A DNA stretch of 64,000 nucleotides, taken from contig NZ_WTYC01000002.1 in assembly GCF_009827325.1 (NCBI RefSeq), positions 412,561 to 476,560 on the forward strand, in the 5' to 3' direction. Positions within the stretch are counted from its first letter, which is position 1. Each line of letters opens with the position of its first letter. Under the pieces are notes generated by a model. The model saw nothing but the letters and a program-made list of their open reading frames with translations, had not been told where the DNA came from and ran no database searches. The stretch is from Qipengyuania vulgaris (lineage in GTDB: Bacteria > Pseudomonadota > Alphaproteobacteria > Sphingomonadales > Sphingomonadaceae). A program made the position numbers and the translations under genes. This document shows positions 25,262 through 33,535 of the stretch, in pieces.

Positions 25262-25292
25262 GAGCGGGGGCGTGCGCCGCACGTCCCCGCTC
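25262..25292 (+). promoter_or_regulatory. Intergenic hairpin between lipoprotein and TonB receptor genes
   Basis: A 14-base-pair stem (one G-T wobble) with a 3-base loop GCC, without a following T-run. It starts 14 bases after the lipoprotein stop. It may stabilise the upstream mRNA or partly terminate transcription, giving unequal amounts of lipoprotein and receptor. Confidence 0.6.
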
Positions 25293-25340
25293 ACTCATCC
25301 GATTGATACGCTTTCGACCTGATTTGAGGGGGTCACTCAC

Positions 25341-28091
25341 ATGTCATCCGGCAAGCAGCTAACCGCACTGCTCCTGCTCACCACCGCCCTGACCTTCCCA
25401 AGTGCCGCCTTTGCGCAGAGCACGGGTGCTGGAGGTCCGCCGCCAACCGAAGACGAAGTTCCCGACGAAGAACTTACCGACGACGTCGATGCGGCTAACA
25501 CAACCGTTCCCGGCGACATTGTCGAGGAAGAGGCCCAGCCCGATATCTCCGTTCCAGGCGGCACCATCGTGGTCACGGGTCGCCGTACACGCGACGTGAC
25601 CCGCGCCTCCCCGCAGGTCGTGACGGTGCTCGACACCGAATCCATCGCACGCACGGGCGAAGGTGATATTGCCGGCGCTCTCGGTCGCGTTACCGGTCTT
25701 TCGCAGCAGGGTAACGGGCTCGTGTATGTTCGCGGCCTTGGCGACCGCTACTCGCTCGCCCTGCTTAATGGATTGCCGCTACCTTCGCCGCAGCCACTCA
25801 GCCGGGTCGTTCCCCTCGACATTTTCCCCACCAGCGTCGTCGCGTCCAGCCTCGTCCAGAAAACCTATTCGGCCAACTTCCCGGGCGAATTCGGCGGCGG
25901 CGTGATCAACCTGACCACGCGCGCGATCCCGACCGAAAGCTTCCTGACCGTCAGCGGCTCTCTCAGCGGCGACACCGAAACCACTTTCGGCCCGGGCTAC
26001 ACCTATTTCGGCGGCGACCTCGACTGGACCGGCTTCGACGAAGGGCGCCGAGACGTATCCAATTACGGTGCCCTCCAAGGCTTTTTCGACAGCGGAGCAC
26101 GGGTGAATGACGAAGGCGTCGATACCACCGCCATACTCAAGGATATCAACGATCCCAATCTGTATCTGCTGCAGAAGATCGGAGACGTGCCAACCAACTT
26201 CAGCGCGGGTGTGACTGCAGGAACTTCATTCGACGTCGGCTCCGACGGACTGCTGGGGATCATCGCTACCGGTTCGATCAGCAACAAGTGGCGCAATCGT
26301 CTCATCACCAAGCAGACCGCGGTGAACGAAGAACTCGAACTCGATACGGATTTCCGAGAGTTCGTTACCGACAATCGCGTCCTTGTGAACGGCCTACTCG
26401 GCTTCGGCCTGGAGATTGCCGAGCACAAGTTCCGGTTCACCAATCTCTATATCCACGACACGCTCAAGCGTGCATCGCTGGAAGAAGGAACCGATTTCCA
26501 GGATGGCGACGATGCGCTGATCCAGGATACCGCCTGGTTCGAACGCCAGCTGTTCAACAGCCAGTTCGTAGGCGAACTCGAATTCGGCGATCTGTCGATC
26601 GATTTGCGCGGCGGCTATGCCCAGACAAAGCGCGAGGCTCCGTTCGAATGGACCTTTGAATATGTCCGTACGAATAACGAGAACGACCCCTACGGTGATC
26701 TCTATCTCAACACGCTCGACCCCCAGCGCGGCGGTGCGATCGTCAGCTTCTCGGATCTGACCGAAGACCTGTGGTATGGTGGTGCGGATGTCAGCTACGC
26801 TTTTAGCGATTGGCTGAACGCGACCGTCGGCTATGCCTATACCGACACCGCCCGCTTTTCGACGCGGCGTGAGTTCGACATCCGTGCATCCTCGGGCTTT
26901 CCCGAAGGGTTCGGCGCCTTCCGCCCCGACAACCTTCTCGGCGATGCGCTGATCGACTTCGCCTTCGATCGCGATGCGCAGGAAGCGGGCGGCATTGGGC
27001 CATACGAGCTCATCATTTTCGAGACGACCCAGTCGGACCCGGCCTTTGCCGCAGCGCTGGAGATCCATGCCGGATACGGCAAGGTGAACCTGCGTCCGTT
27101 CGACCGGCTGACACTCGATGTCGGAGTTCGCTACGAGGATGCTGTCCAGTCGGTCGAAGCAGTCGAAGTGTTTGCCGAACCGCTCGGCTCGAACAGCGGC
27201 ACACTGCTGGAAAACGACTATTGGCTGCCGGGCGGCACGCTTACTTGGGAGGTAACAGACAGTCTCCAGTTCCGTGCCAGCGCCTCCAAGACCATCGCTC
27301 GCCCGCAGTTCCGCGAGCTGATCTTCCAGACCTATTTCGATCCGGAAACCAACCGCCAGTTCAACGGTAACCCGCGTCTCATCGACAGCGAGCTGACCAA
27401 TTACGAAGCACGCCTCGAATATTACATGGGCGGCGGCAGCCGCGCGAGCGTGGCGGGCTTCTACAAGGACATCGAAAATCCGATCGAGGTCTTCACCAGC
27501 TTCTCGGACAACGAGATCGTCAGCGGGTTCGCGAATGCTCCGAAGGCCGAACTGTATGGTGCGGAGGCCGAGTTCCAGTATAACTACGATCTGATCGATC
27601 TGGGCGGATGGTTCGATAGCCAGCAATTGGTGGCAATCGCCAACTACACGTACACGCAGTCGGAAATCATGGTTGGCCCTGACGATATTGCACGGGTCTT
27701 CCCCTTTGCCGACCAGCCGGCGACCAACTTCTTCGATAATGGCGTCCCGCTGACCGGCCAGTCCGATCACCTCGTGAACCTGCAATTGGGCCTCGAGGAC
27801 CTCGACCGGCTGAGCCAGTTCACCGTCCTGCTGAAATACGCCAGCGAGCGGGTCACCAGCCGCGGTGCGGGTCCGCTTCCGGACATCATCGAAGAGCCTG
27901 GCTTCACGCTGGACTTCGTCGTCCGCCAGGGTTTCGAGCTGGCCGGCAAGGAATTCGAGCTTAAGCTGGAAGCGCGGAACCTCACCGGACAGGGCCATGA
28001 AGAGTTCCAGACCAACGGTACCAACCGGATCGAGATCAACAGCTACGATGTAGGCCGCAGCTTCAGCCTGGGCGCATCGGTCAAGTTCTGA
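25341..28091 (+). CDS. TonB-dependent outer membrane receptor partnered with lipoprotein
   Basis: A 916-residue TonB-dependent receptor. A signal peptide (MSSGKQLTALLLLTTALTF...AFAQ) is followed by an unusual acidic Pro/Asp/Glu stretch (about residues 30-75, PPPTEDEVPDEELTDDVDA) before the plug (IVVTGRRTRDVTRASPQVVTV; VRGLGDRYSLALLNGLPLPSP; FPGEFGGGVINLTTRA). The barrel ends in GRSFSLGASVKF. The plug sequence with LGDRYS and SxNFPGEFGGGVI is the type seen in receptors that accompany exported companion proteins. It lies 92 bases after the lipoprotein gene and is closed by a strong terminator. Ligand unknown. Confidence 0.92.
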   Translation: MSSGKQLTALLLLTTALTFPSAAFAQSTGAGGPPPTEDEVPDEELTDDVDAANTTVPGDIVEEEAQPDISVPGGTIVVTGRRTRDVTRASPQVVTVLDTESIARTGEGDIAGALGRVTGLSQQGNGLVYVRGLGDRYSLALLNGLPLPSPQPLSRVVPLDIFPTSVVASSLVQKTYSANFPGEFGGGVINLTTRAIPTESFLTVSGSLSGDTETTFGPGYTYFGGDLDWTGFDEGRRDVSNYGALQGFFDSGARVNDEGVDTTAILKDINDPNLYLLQKIGDVPTNFSAGVTAGTSFDVGSDGLLGIIATGSISNKWRNRLITKQTAVNEELELDTDFREFVTDNRVLVNGLLGFGLEIAEHKFRFTNLYIHDTLKRASLEEGTDFQDGDDALIQDTAWFERQLFNSQFVGELEFGDLSIDLRGGYAQTKREAPFEWTFEYVRTNNENDPYGDLYLNTLDPQRGGAIVSFSDLTEDLWYGGADVSYAFSDWLNATVGYAYTDTARFSTRREFDIRASSGFPEGFGAFRPDNLLGDALIDFAFDRDAQEAGGIGPYELIIFETTQSDPAFAAALEIHAGYGKVNLRPFDRLTLDVGVRYEDAVQSVEAVEVFAEPLGSNSGTLLENDYWLPGGTLTWEVTDSLQFRASASKTIARPQFRELIFQTYFDPETNRQFNGNPRLIDSELTNYEARLEYYMGGGSRASVAGFYKDIENPIEVFTSFSDNEIVSGFANAPKAELYGAEAEFQYNYDLIDLGGWFDSQQLVAIANYTYTQSEIMVGPDDIARVFPFADQPATNFFDNGVPLTGQSDHLVNLQLGLEDLDRLSQFTVLLKYASERVTSRGAGPLPDIIEEPGFTLDFVVRQGFELAGKEFELKLEARNLTGQGHEEFQTNGTNRIEINSYDVGRSFSLGASVKF

Positions 28092-28115
28092 GGTCTATCC
28101 CTCGGAGAGACTGCA

Positions 28116-28147
28116 GGGGCCGCTCCTTTCCGGAGCGGCCCTTTTTT
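28116..28147 (+). terminator. Rho-independent terminator after TonB receptor
   Basis: Stem GGGCCGCTCC/GGAGCGGCCC with a short pyrimidine loop, followed by six T residues, 25 bases after the receptor stop. It separates this unit from the convergent response regulator. Confidence 0.93.
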
Positions 28148-28164
28148 ATCGGCAGGTCTGAAAA

Positions 28165-28839
28165 TCAGTGACTGTCGTAGACGTAGCCCAGCGACCGCAC
28201 CGTGCGGATCGGGTCGCCCGCCCCCACGTCGCGCAGTGCGCGTCGCAGGCGGCCGATCCATACATCCACCGTGCGCTCGTCGATCGGCGGCTCCTGCTTG
28301 CCCAGCCCGTCGATAAGCTCGTTCCGACTGAGCACCCTGTCCGCGTTCTCGGCAAAGAACCGCAGCAGGCGGAACTCGTTGGGACGAAGCGAGATAGGCT
28401 TCGTCTGCCAGCGGGCCTGCAAGGCAGGGAGGTCAATTTCCAGATCACCCAGCTGGAAGGGGCGTGTCGATACAGTCGTCGCGCGTCCGGTGCCCAGCGC
28501 CAGGACACGGTCGAGGATATTCGTCCGCTCGACCGGCCCCACCATGTAATCGTCGGCACCTGCAGCAAGGGCGCGGCGCTTGTCTTCCTGGTCGCAGGTT
28601 TCGAGGACGATGGTGATGTGAGCGTCGGACGTACGCGCATCCGCCCGCAGGCGGCGACACATTTCCAGCCCGGACATCTCGTCCATCACCCAGTCGATGA
28701 AGGCGCAGACCGGTCCCTCGAGCAACCGGTGGGGACCCGCGCCAGTCAGCCGATCGAAAACATAGCGCGTATCGCCATGGTCGAAATCGGCAAAGTCGGC
28801 AGCCTCTTCGCCGGTCATCAATATCGTAATTACGTTCAC
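28165..28839 (-). CDS. PhoB/OmpR-type transcription factor with a degenerate receiver domain
   Basis: A 224-residue regulator. The C-terminal winged helix (about residues 125-222) is PhoB-like: SLRPNEFRLLRFFAEN, RVLSRNELIDGLG and DERTVDVWIGRLRRAL, with the terminal RSLGYVYDS. The N-terminal receiver (1-115) keeps a central Asp (FIDW, D49) and ADDYM, but the acidic pair near residues 8-10 of normal receivers is replaced by TGEE and the invariant Lys of the KP motif is Gly (VGPVE, G101). Phosphorylation control is therefore doubtful. The start is a GTG. No histidine kinase gene is adjacent. It converges on the lipoprotein/receptor unit and may regulate it. Confidence 0.85.
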   Translation of the reverse strand: MNVITILMTGEEAADFADFDHGDTRYVFDRLTGAGPHRLLEGPVCAFIDWVMDEMSGLEMCRRLRADARTSDAHITIVLETCDQEDKRRALAAGADDYMVGPVERTNILDRVLALGTGRATTVSTRPFQLGDLEIDLPALQARWQTKPISLRPNEFRLLRFFAENADRVLSRNELIDGLGKQEPPIDERTVDVWIGRLRRALRDVGAGDPIRTVRSLGYVYDSH

Positions 28840-28936
28840 GGGTGAGCGTCCCCTGGTCCCCTGTATCGGGGATCAGCGATGGCGCAGGGATATGACTGGT
28901 GTGTGACCGTCGGGTTCGGTTTGTAACAGTCGCCGG

Positions 28937-29959
28937 TCAGCCGTTCTTGGCTGTGATCTTTCCGAATGCGGGAGCGGTCGACTGCACGCCCACAGGGCTC
29001 TTGGGCAGATAAGGCGCTTCAAGCCGCTCGACTTCCTCTTCGCTCAGACGAAGCGACATCGCGTCGAGCGCTGCACCGATGTGGCCCGGCTTCGTAGCGC
29101 CGATGATGGGAGCAGTGATCCCCTTTGCAAAATGCCAGGCAAGCGCGACGGTCGCACGCGACGTGCCGCGCTCTTCCGCGATCGCGCCGACAGTCTCGAT
29201 AACTGCGCGGTCGGCATCGATGTTCTGGGTGTAGAGCGTCTTTCCGAAACCGTCCGTCTCGCTCCGCACGGTGGTCTCGTCCCAGGCTCTCGCCAGTCGA
29301 CCGCGGGCGAGCGGTGACCACGGAATCAGGCTCACGCCCTGGTCGCGACAGAGCGGGATCATTTCGCGCTCCTCCTCGCGGTACAGCAGGTTAACGTGGT
29401 TCTGCATCGAGACGAAGGTGGTCCAGCCACGGCTTCGTGCTGCCTCCTGCGCCTTCGCGAATTGCCATGCCGCCATGGACGACGCGCCGATATAACGCGC
29501 TTTTCCCGCTTTCACGATGTCGTGCAGCGTCTCCATCGTTTCCTCAATGGGTGTGGTTTCGTCCCACCGGTGGATCTGGAACAGGTCGACATAATCCATA
29601 TCCAGCCGAGTGAGGCTATCATCGATGGCTTGCAGCAGGCTCTTGCGTGAAAGACCGCCCGCATTCGGAGTGTTCCGCCACGGGAGGTATGCCTTGGTGG
29701 CCACCACGATTTCGTCCCGGTGGGTGAATTCGGGCAGCAGCCTGCCGACAACCTCTTCCGAAGCCCCCTTGGAATACATATTGGCCGTATCGAAGAAGTT
29801 GATACCTGCCTCCACCGCTTCCCGGATGAAGGGGCGGCTCTCGTCTTCGCCGAGCACCCAATCCCCGTGCCAGCCCCTGGTAGTGTCCCCATAGCTCATG
29901 CACCCGAGGCAAAGCCGCGAGACCTTCATTCCGGAAGTGCCCAGATTGACGTATTCCAT
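28937..29959 (-). CDS. Aldo/keto reductase
   Basis: A 340-residue aldo/keto reductase, an NADPH-dependent carbonyl reductase with a TIM-barrel fold. The catalytic tetrad is visible: Asp and Tyr in FFDTANMYSKG, Lys in IVVATKAY, and His in LFQIHRWDE. The C-terminal nucleotide-binding segment ITAPIIGATKPGHIGAAL is present. The ATG at 29959 gives the normal AKR N-terminus (YVNLGTSGMKVSRLCLGCMSYG); the frame continues upstream inside the SDR gene, but only as a shadow. It is the last gene of a six-gene minus-strand operon, five bases after the SDR stop. Confidence 0.93.
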   Translation of the reverse strand: MEYVNLGTSGMKVSRLCLGCMSYGDTTRGWHGDWVLGEDESRPFIREAVEAGINFFDTANMYSKGASEEVVGRLLPEFTHRDEIVVATKAYLPWRNTPNAGGLSRKSLLQAIDDSLTRLDMDYVDLFQIHRWDETTPIEETMETLHDIVKAGKARYIGASSMAAWQFAKAQEAARSRGWTTFVSMQNHVNLLYREEEREMIPLCRDQGVSLIPWSPLARGRLARAWDETTVRSETDGFGKTLYTQNIDADRAVIETVGAIAEERGTSRATVALAWHFAKGITAPIIGATKPGHIGAALDAMSLRLSEEEVERLEAPYLPKSPVGVQSTAPAFGKITAKNG

Positions 29960-29964
29960 ATCGA

Positions 29965-30705
29965 TCAGCTTCCTACACTCAGACCGCCATCGACGCTGAC
30001 GGTCTGGCCGACGACGTAATCGGCCAGTGGCGACGCCAGGAACAGCGCCACGCCTGCCATATCCTGCGGCAGTCCCAAGCGGCCACGAGGCGTGCTGGCG
30101 ATGGTCGCATCGCGAAACTTCTCGTTTCCGAGAAACGCGTCGTTGATCTTGGTATGGACATAGCCGGGGGCGATGCCGTTGACCCGGATACCTTCTGCCG
30201 CGAAGGCGACGCCGAGCGATTTGACCATGCTGATTGCCGCCGCCTTGCTTGCGCCATAAGCTGGATTGCCGATCAGCCCGCGGTAGCCCCCGACGGAGCT
30301 GACGATCAGCAGGGATCCCCCGGTGTCCGCCAGTTTGCCCCGCACCGCGTTGGCGCAATCGAGCAAAGAGTCCAGATTTACGGCCATAACTTCGTCCCAG
30401 CCTTCGCGGCTGTACTCTTCGCGATTGTACCGCGCGATGCCCTGGCACAAAACCACCACGTCTAGCCGCTCGGGCCATGGGAATGCGTCTACGGCTGCTC
30501 GGTCTGCGACATTCAGCGAATGGAATTCCAGACCCGCAAGAACGCTGCCCTCGCTTTCGGAATAGTCATCTGGATTTTGCCGCGTGCCGGTTACATGCAC
30601 CGTCGCACCCTGCTCGAGGAAACCGTGCGCGATACCATTGCCGATCCCGCTGGTCCCTCCGATGACGAGGACGGTCTTGCCTGAAAAGTCGAGTGGGTTT
30701 GCCAT
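29965..30705 (-). CDS. Short-chain dehydrogenase/reductase
   Basis: A 246-residue classical SDR, a NAD(P)-dependent alcohol/ketone oxidoreductase. The cofactor motif GGTSGIG is at residues about 16-22. The catalytic Ser is in IVSSVGGY and the YxxxK pair in AYGASKAA. The C-terminus GQTVSVDGG matches the family. Gaps to neighbours are 10 bases (acyl-CoA dehydrogenase, upstream) and 5 bases (aldo/keto reductase, downstream), so it is co-transcribed with a fatty-acyl or carbonyl pathway. The exact substrate cannot be inferred. Confidence 0.94.
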   Translation of the reverse strand: MANPLDFSGKTVLVIGGTSGIGNGIAHGFLEQGATVHVTGTRQNPDDYSESEGSVLAGLEFHSLNVADRAAVDAFPWPERLDVVVLCQGIARYNREEYSREGWDEVMAVNLDSLLDCANAVRGKLADTGGSLLIVSSVGGYRGLIGNPAYGASKAAAISMVKSLGVAFAAEGIRVNGIAPGYVHTKINDAFLGNEKFRDATIASTPRGRLGLPQDMAGVALFLASPLADYVVGQTVSVDGGLSVGS

Positions 30706-30715
30706 TTCTGCTTCC

Positions 30716-31858
30716 TTAAATCGAACGGCTGATGACTTCCTTCATGATTTCGTTCGTGCCGCCGTAGATGCGCTGGACCCGCGCATCGCGCCACAGCCGT
30801 GCAATTGGATATTCGTTCATGTAGCCCGCGCCGCCATGCAGCTGGAGCGCCTTGTCGCAGCATTCCCACTGCAGTTCGGTGTGCCAGAGCTTGGCCGCGC
30901 TGGCTTCATCGGTCGTTAGTTCGCCCTTGAGATGGCGCAGGATGGCCCAGTCCAGATGCGCCCAGCCGACCTGCAGTTTGGCCGCCAGGTCGGCGAGGAC
31001 GAATTTGGTGTTTTGGAATTCAAACACGGTCTTCCCGAATGCCTTGCGGTCCTTCACGAATTTGACCGCCTCGTCGAAAGCGCGCTGTGCGCCCGCCTGC
31101 GCGCCAACCGCGATGGACAGGCGTTCTTGCGGGAGTTCTTCCATCAGGTGGATGAATCCGCGCCCTTCCCCGCCGAGCAGATTGCCCTTCGGCACCCTGC
31201 AGTCATTGAAGAACAGTTCCGAAGTGTCGGCGGAATGCTGTCCGATCTTGTCGAGATTGCGCCCACGCTCGAAGCCCGCCGTGCCCGCATCGACGAGGAT
31301 GAGGCTAGTGCCCTTGGCGCCCTGCGCCGGATCGGTCTTGGCGACGACGATCACGCAATCGGCGTTCTGTCCATTGGTGATGTAGGTCTTGGACCCGTTC
31401 ACCACCCATTGCTCGCCATCCAGTACCGCCGTTGTGCGCACGCCCTGCAAGTCGGATCCCGCGCCCGGTTCGGTCATGGCAATGGCGGTGATGATGTCGC
31501 CGGACACCATGCCGGGCAGGTATCTTGCCTTCTGCTCTTCCGTGCCGAGCCGCTCGAAGTAATTGACCGTGATATCGTTCTGGAGGGTAAAACCGGCAGA
31601 CGAACCGAGATAGCTCAGCTCTTCGGTGACAATGCAGTTAAAACCGAAATCGAGGCCGAGCCCGCCATTCTCTTCGCTGACGGTCGGGCAGAGCATGCCC
31701 GCTTCGCCCAGTGCCTTCCACGCTTCGCGGCCGACGATCCCTTCTTCCTCGTGCTGGTCGAGGTACGGGGTCATGTGTTCGGCGAAGACCCTGCGCACGG
31801 TGTCACGGAAGGCTTCGTGGTCTTCGTTATAGGCAAAGCGCTTGCTGGCATCGAGCAT
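30716..31858 (-). CDS. Acyl-CoA dehydrogenase, long-chain (LCAD-like)
   Basis: A 380-residue FAD-dependent acyl-CoA dehydrogenase, first step of beta-oxidation. It shows the FAD/substrate motifs TAIAMTEPGAGSDLQG and VNGSKTYITNG. The C-terminus RIYGGTNEIMKEVI has Gly where MCAD has its catalytic Glu (YEGT). In human LCAD the same YGGTNEIMKE is found and the base lies earlier; here RAFDEAVKFVKDRKAFGKT supplies a candidate Asp/Glu at that place. The ATG at 31858 is the family N-terminus. It follows the nitronate monooxygenase by 11 bases. Confidence 0.92.
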   Translation of the reverse strand: MLDASKRFAYNEDHEAFRDTVRRVFAEHMTPYLDQHEEEGIVGREAWKALGEAGMLCPTVSEENGGLGLDFGFNCIVTEELSYLGSSAGFTLQNDITVNYFERLGTEEQKARYLPGMVSGDIITAIAMTEPGAGSDLQGVRTTAVLDGEQWVVNGSKTYITNGQNADCVIVVAKTDPAQGAKGTSLILVDAGTAGFERGRNLDKIGQHSADTSELFFNDCRVPKGNLLGGEGRGFIHLMEELPQERLSIAVGAQAGAQRAFDEAVKFVKDRKAFGKTVFEFQNTKFVLADLAAKLQVGWAHLDWAILRHLKGELTTDEASAAKLWHTELQWECCDKALQLHGGAGYMNEYPIARLWRDARVQRIYGGTNEIMKEVISRSI

Positions 31859-31869
31859 GTTGGGGATCC

Positions 31870-32847
31870 TCAGGCGTTCTGGAAACCGGCAAGGCGTTTC
31901 GTGATGATCTCCTCGGCTTCGGCCATGATGGAGTCGATCAGTTCCTTGCAGGTCGGAATGTCGTTGATGAGGCCTGCCACCATGCCGCAGGACCACGCGC
32001 CTGCATCCATATCGCCTTCCGTCATGATGCGCGGATAGACGCCGGCGACCTGTTCGATGATGTCCTCGAACTTGAGGTCCGCGCCCTTTTCCTTTTCGAT
32101 CCGCAGCAATTCATCGACCGCATCGTTCGCCATCACGCGCTCCGTATTGCGCAGCGGCCGCATGACGAGCCGGGTGTCAAGTTCGCTTGCCGCAACGATC
32201 GCTTTCTTCACATTCTCATGTACCGGGGCCTCCTGCGTCGCGATGAAACGCGTGCCCATATTCATTCCGTCCGCACCCATGGCGAGGCTGGCGACCAGGC
32301 TGCGCCCATCGGCCATGCCGCCGCTGGCGACGAAGGGGATTTCCAGCTCGTCCGCGGCACGCGGGAGCAGGATCATGTTCGGGATATCGTCCTCTCCCGG
32401 ATGACCACCGCACTCGAAACCATCGACGCTTACCGCGTCGCAGCCGATCGATTGCGCCTTCAGGCTATGCCGAACGCTGGTGCATTTGTGGATCACCTTG
32501 ACCCCGGCATCCTTGAAAAAGGGCAGGACCTGCGCGGGATTGTTGCCCGCGGTCTCCACGATCTTCACGCCCCCTTCGATAATCGTCCGCACGAGGCCCG
32601 GATAATCGGGGGCATTCATCATGGGCAGGAAAGTCAGGTTCACGCCGAAAGGTTTGTCGGTCATGTCCTTGCAGCGCGCGATCTCGTTGGCGAGCTTTTC
32701 GGGCGTTCCTTGCGTGAGACCGGTGATAATGCCGAGGCCGCCCGCATTGGAAACAGCCGCTGCCATCTCCGCAAAGCCGACATAATGCATCCCGCCCTGG
32801 ATGATCGGATGCTCGATGCCGAACATTTCGGTAATGCGGGTCTTCAT
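31870..32847 (-). CDS. Nitronate monooxygenase / 2-nitropropane dioxygenase family
   Basis: A 325-residue FMN-dependent TIM-barrel protein. Motifs are HPIIQGGMHYVGFAEMAAAVSNAG at the N-terminus (written here in part), GLGIITG, CDAVSVDGFECGGHPGED and VASGGMADGRSLVASLAMGADGMNMGTRF, the FMN phosphate site. Family members oxidise alkyl nitronates or act as FMN-dependent enoyl/lipid oxidoreductases. The ATG at 32847 is chosen because GGGAG precedes it; the upstream ATG lacks a site. It is embedded with acyl-CoA dehydrogenase and a flavin reductase, so a lipid-linked or flavin-supplied role is plausible. Confidence 0.9.
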   Translation of the reverse strand: MKTRITEMFGIEHPIIQGGMHYVGFAEMAAAVSNAGGLGIITGLTQGTPEKLANEIARCKDMTDKPFGVNLTFLPMMNAPDYPGLVRTIIEGGVKIVETAGNNPAQVLPFFKDAGVKVIHKCTSVRHSLKAQSIGCDAVSVDGFECGGHPGEDDIPNMILLPRAADELEIPFVASGGMADGRSLVASLAMGADGMNMGTRFIATQEAPVHENVKKAIVAASELDTRLVMRPLRNTERVMANDAVDELLRIEKEKGADLKFEDIIEQVAGVYPRIMTEGDMDAGAWSCGMVAGLINDIPTCKELIDSIMAEAEEIITKRLAGFQNA

Positions 32848-32903
32848 GGCGGCTCTCCCTCTGGTTGCGTTTCGCAACCGGTATCGGCGGGAGAGGGGCG
32901 AGT

Positions 32904-33494
32904 CTAGCGCTTCGCGACCCGCTCCAGCGCTTCGAGCAGTTCCGCACCGCGTTCAGTGAGGGCAAGGCCGCTGCCGCTTTCTTCGGCAAGGCCTTCACGC
33001 TCCAGATCGGCACCGGTCGGCGATCGCATGATCCGTCCATACCGGCCGCCGTGATATATCAGCGGCTCTGCCTCGCGCCGGTCGAAATCGACCACCTCGC
33101 CGAGGAAGATGGCGTGATCGCCCCCTTCATATTCGAAGCGGGCACGGCAACCGAAGCGGGCAGCGCTCCCCTCGATCAGCGGCGCGCCCTCCGGCCCATC
33201 GGCGAGCGACAGACCGTCGAACTTGTCGAGTCCAGGAGTGGCAAAGCGATCGGACATGGCCTGCTGATCCGCTGCCAGCACATGCACCGCCCAATTCTCC
33301 GCATCGCGGAAAACCGGCAGGCTCCCGGAACTCAGCGAAAGGCTCCACAACACCATCGGCGGATCGAGGCTGACCGAATTGAAGCTGTTCGCCGTCAATC
33401 CAACAGGGCGGCCCTCCCCGTCGCGAGCAGTGACGATCGTCACGCCGGTGGCGAAAGAGCCGAGCGCGCTGCGGAAGGCCGTTGGGTCGAACAT
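32904..33494 (-). CDS. Flavin reductase family protein with C-terminal extension
   Basis: A 196-residue protein of the flavin reductase (HpaC/DIM6-like, split-barrel) family that makes reduced FMN or FAD for partner monooxygenases or halogenases. Core motifs are LGSFATGVTIVTA, VGLTANSFNSVSLDPPMVLW, and HAIFLGEVVDF with PLIYHGGRYG. About 35 residues beyond the barrel (ADLEREGLAEESGSGLALT followed by ERGAELLEALERVAKR) look helical and resemble part of a winged helix. It lies 41 bases downstream of the halogenase gene, which needs reduced FAD, so it is the likely electron supplier. Confidence 0.88.
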   Translation of the reverse strand: MFDPTAFRSALGSFATGVTIVTARDGEGRPVGLTANSFNSVSLDPPMVLWSLSLSSGSLPVFRDAENWAVHVLAADQQAMSDRFATPGLDKFDGLSLADGPEGAPLIEGSAARFGCRARFEYEGGDHAIFLGEVVDFDRREAEPLIYHGGRYGRIMRSPTGADLEREGLAEESGSGLALTERGAELLEALERVAKR

Positions 33495-33535
33495 CTGGAG
33501 GCAGCGCTAGAGGCAGGGCTGTCCAAGGGCAAGCG

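Noticed and set aside
29960..30478. Upstream extension of the aldo/keto reductase frame
   Set aside because: It is a shadow of the SDR gene on the same strand; the normal AKR N-terminus begins at 29959.
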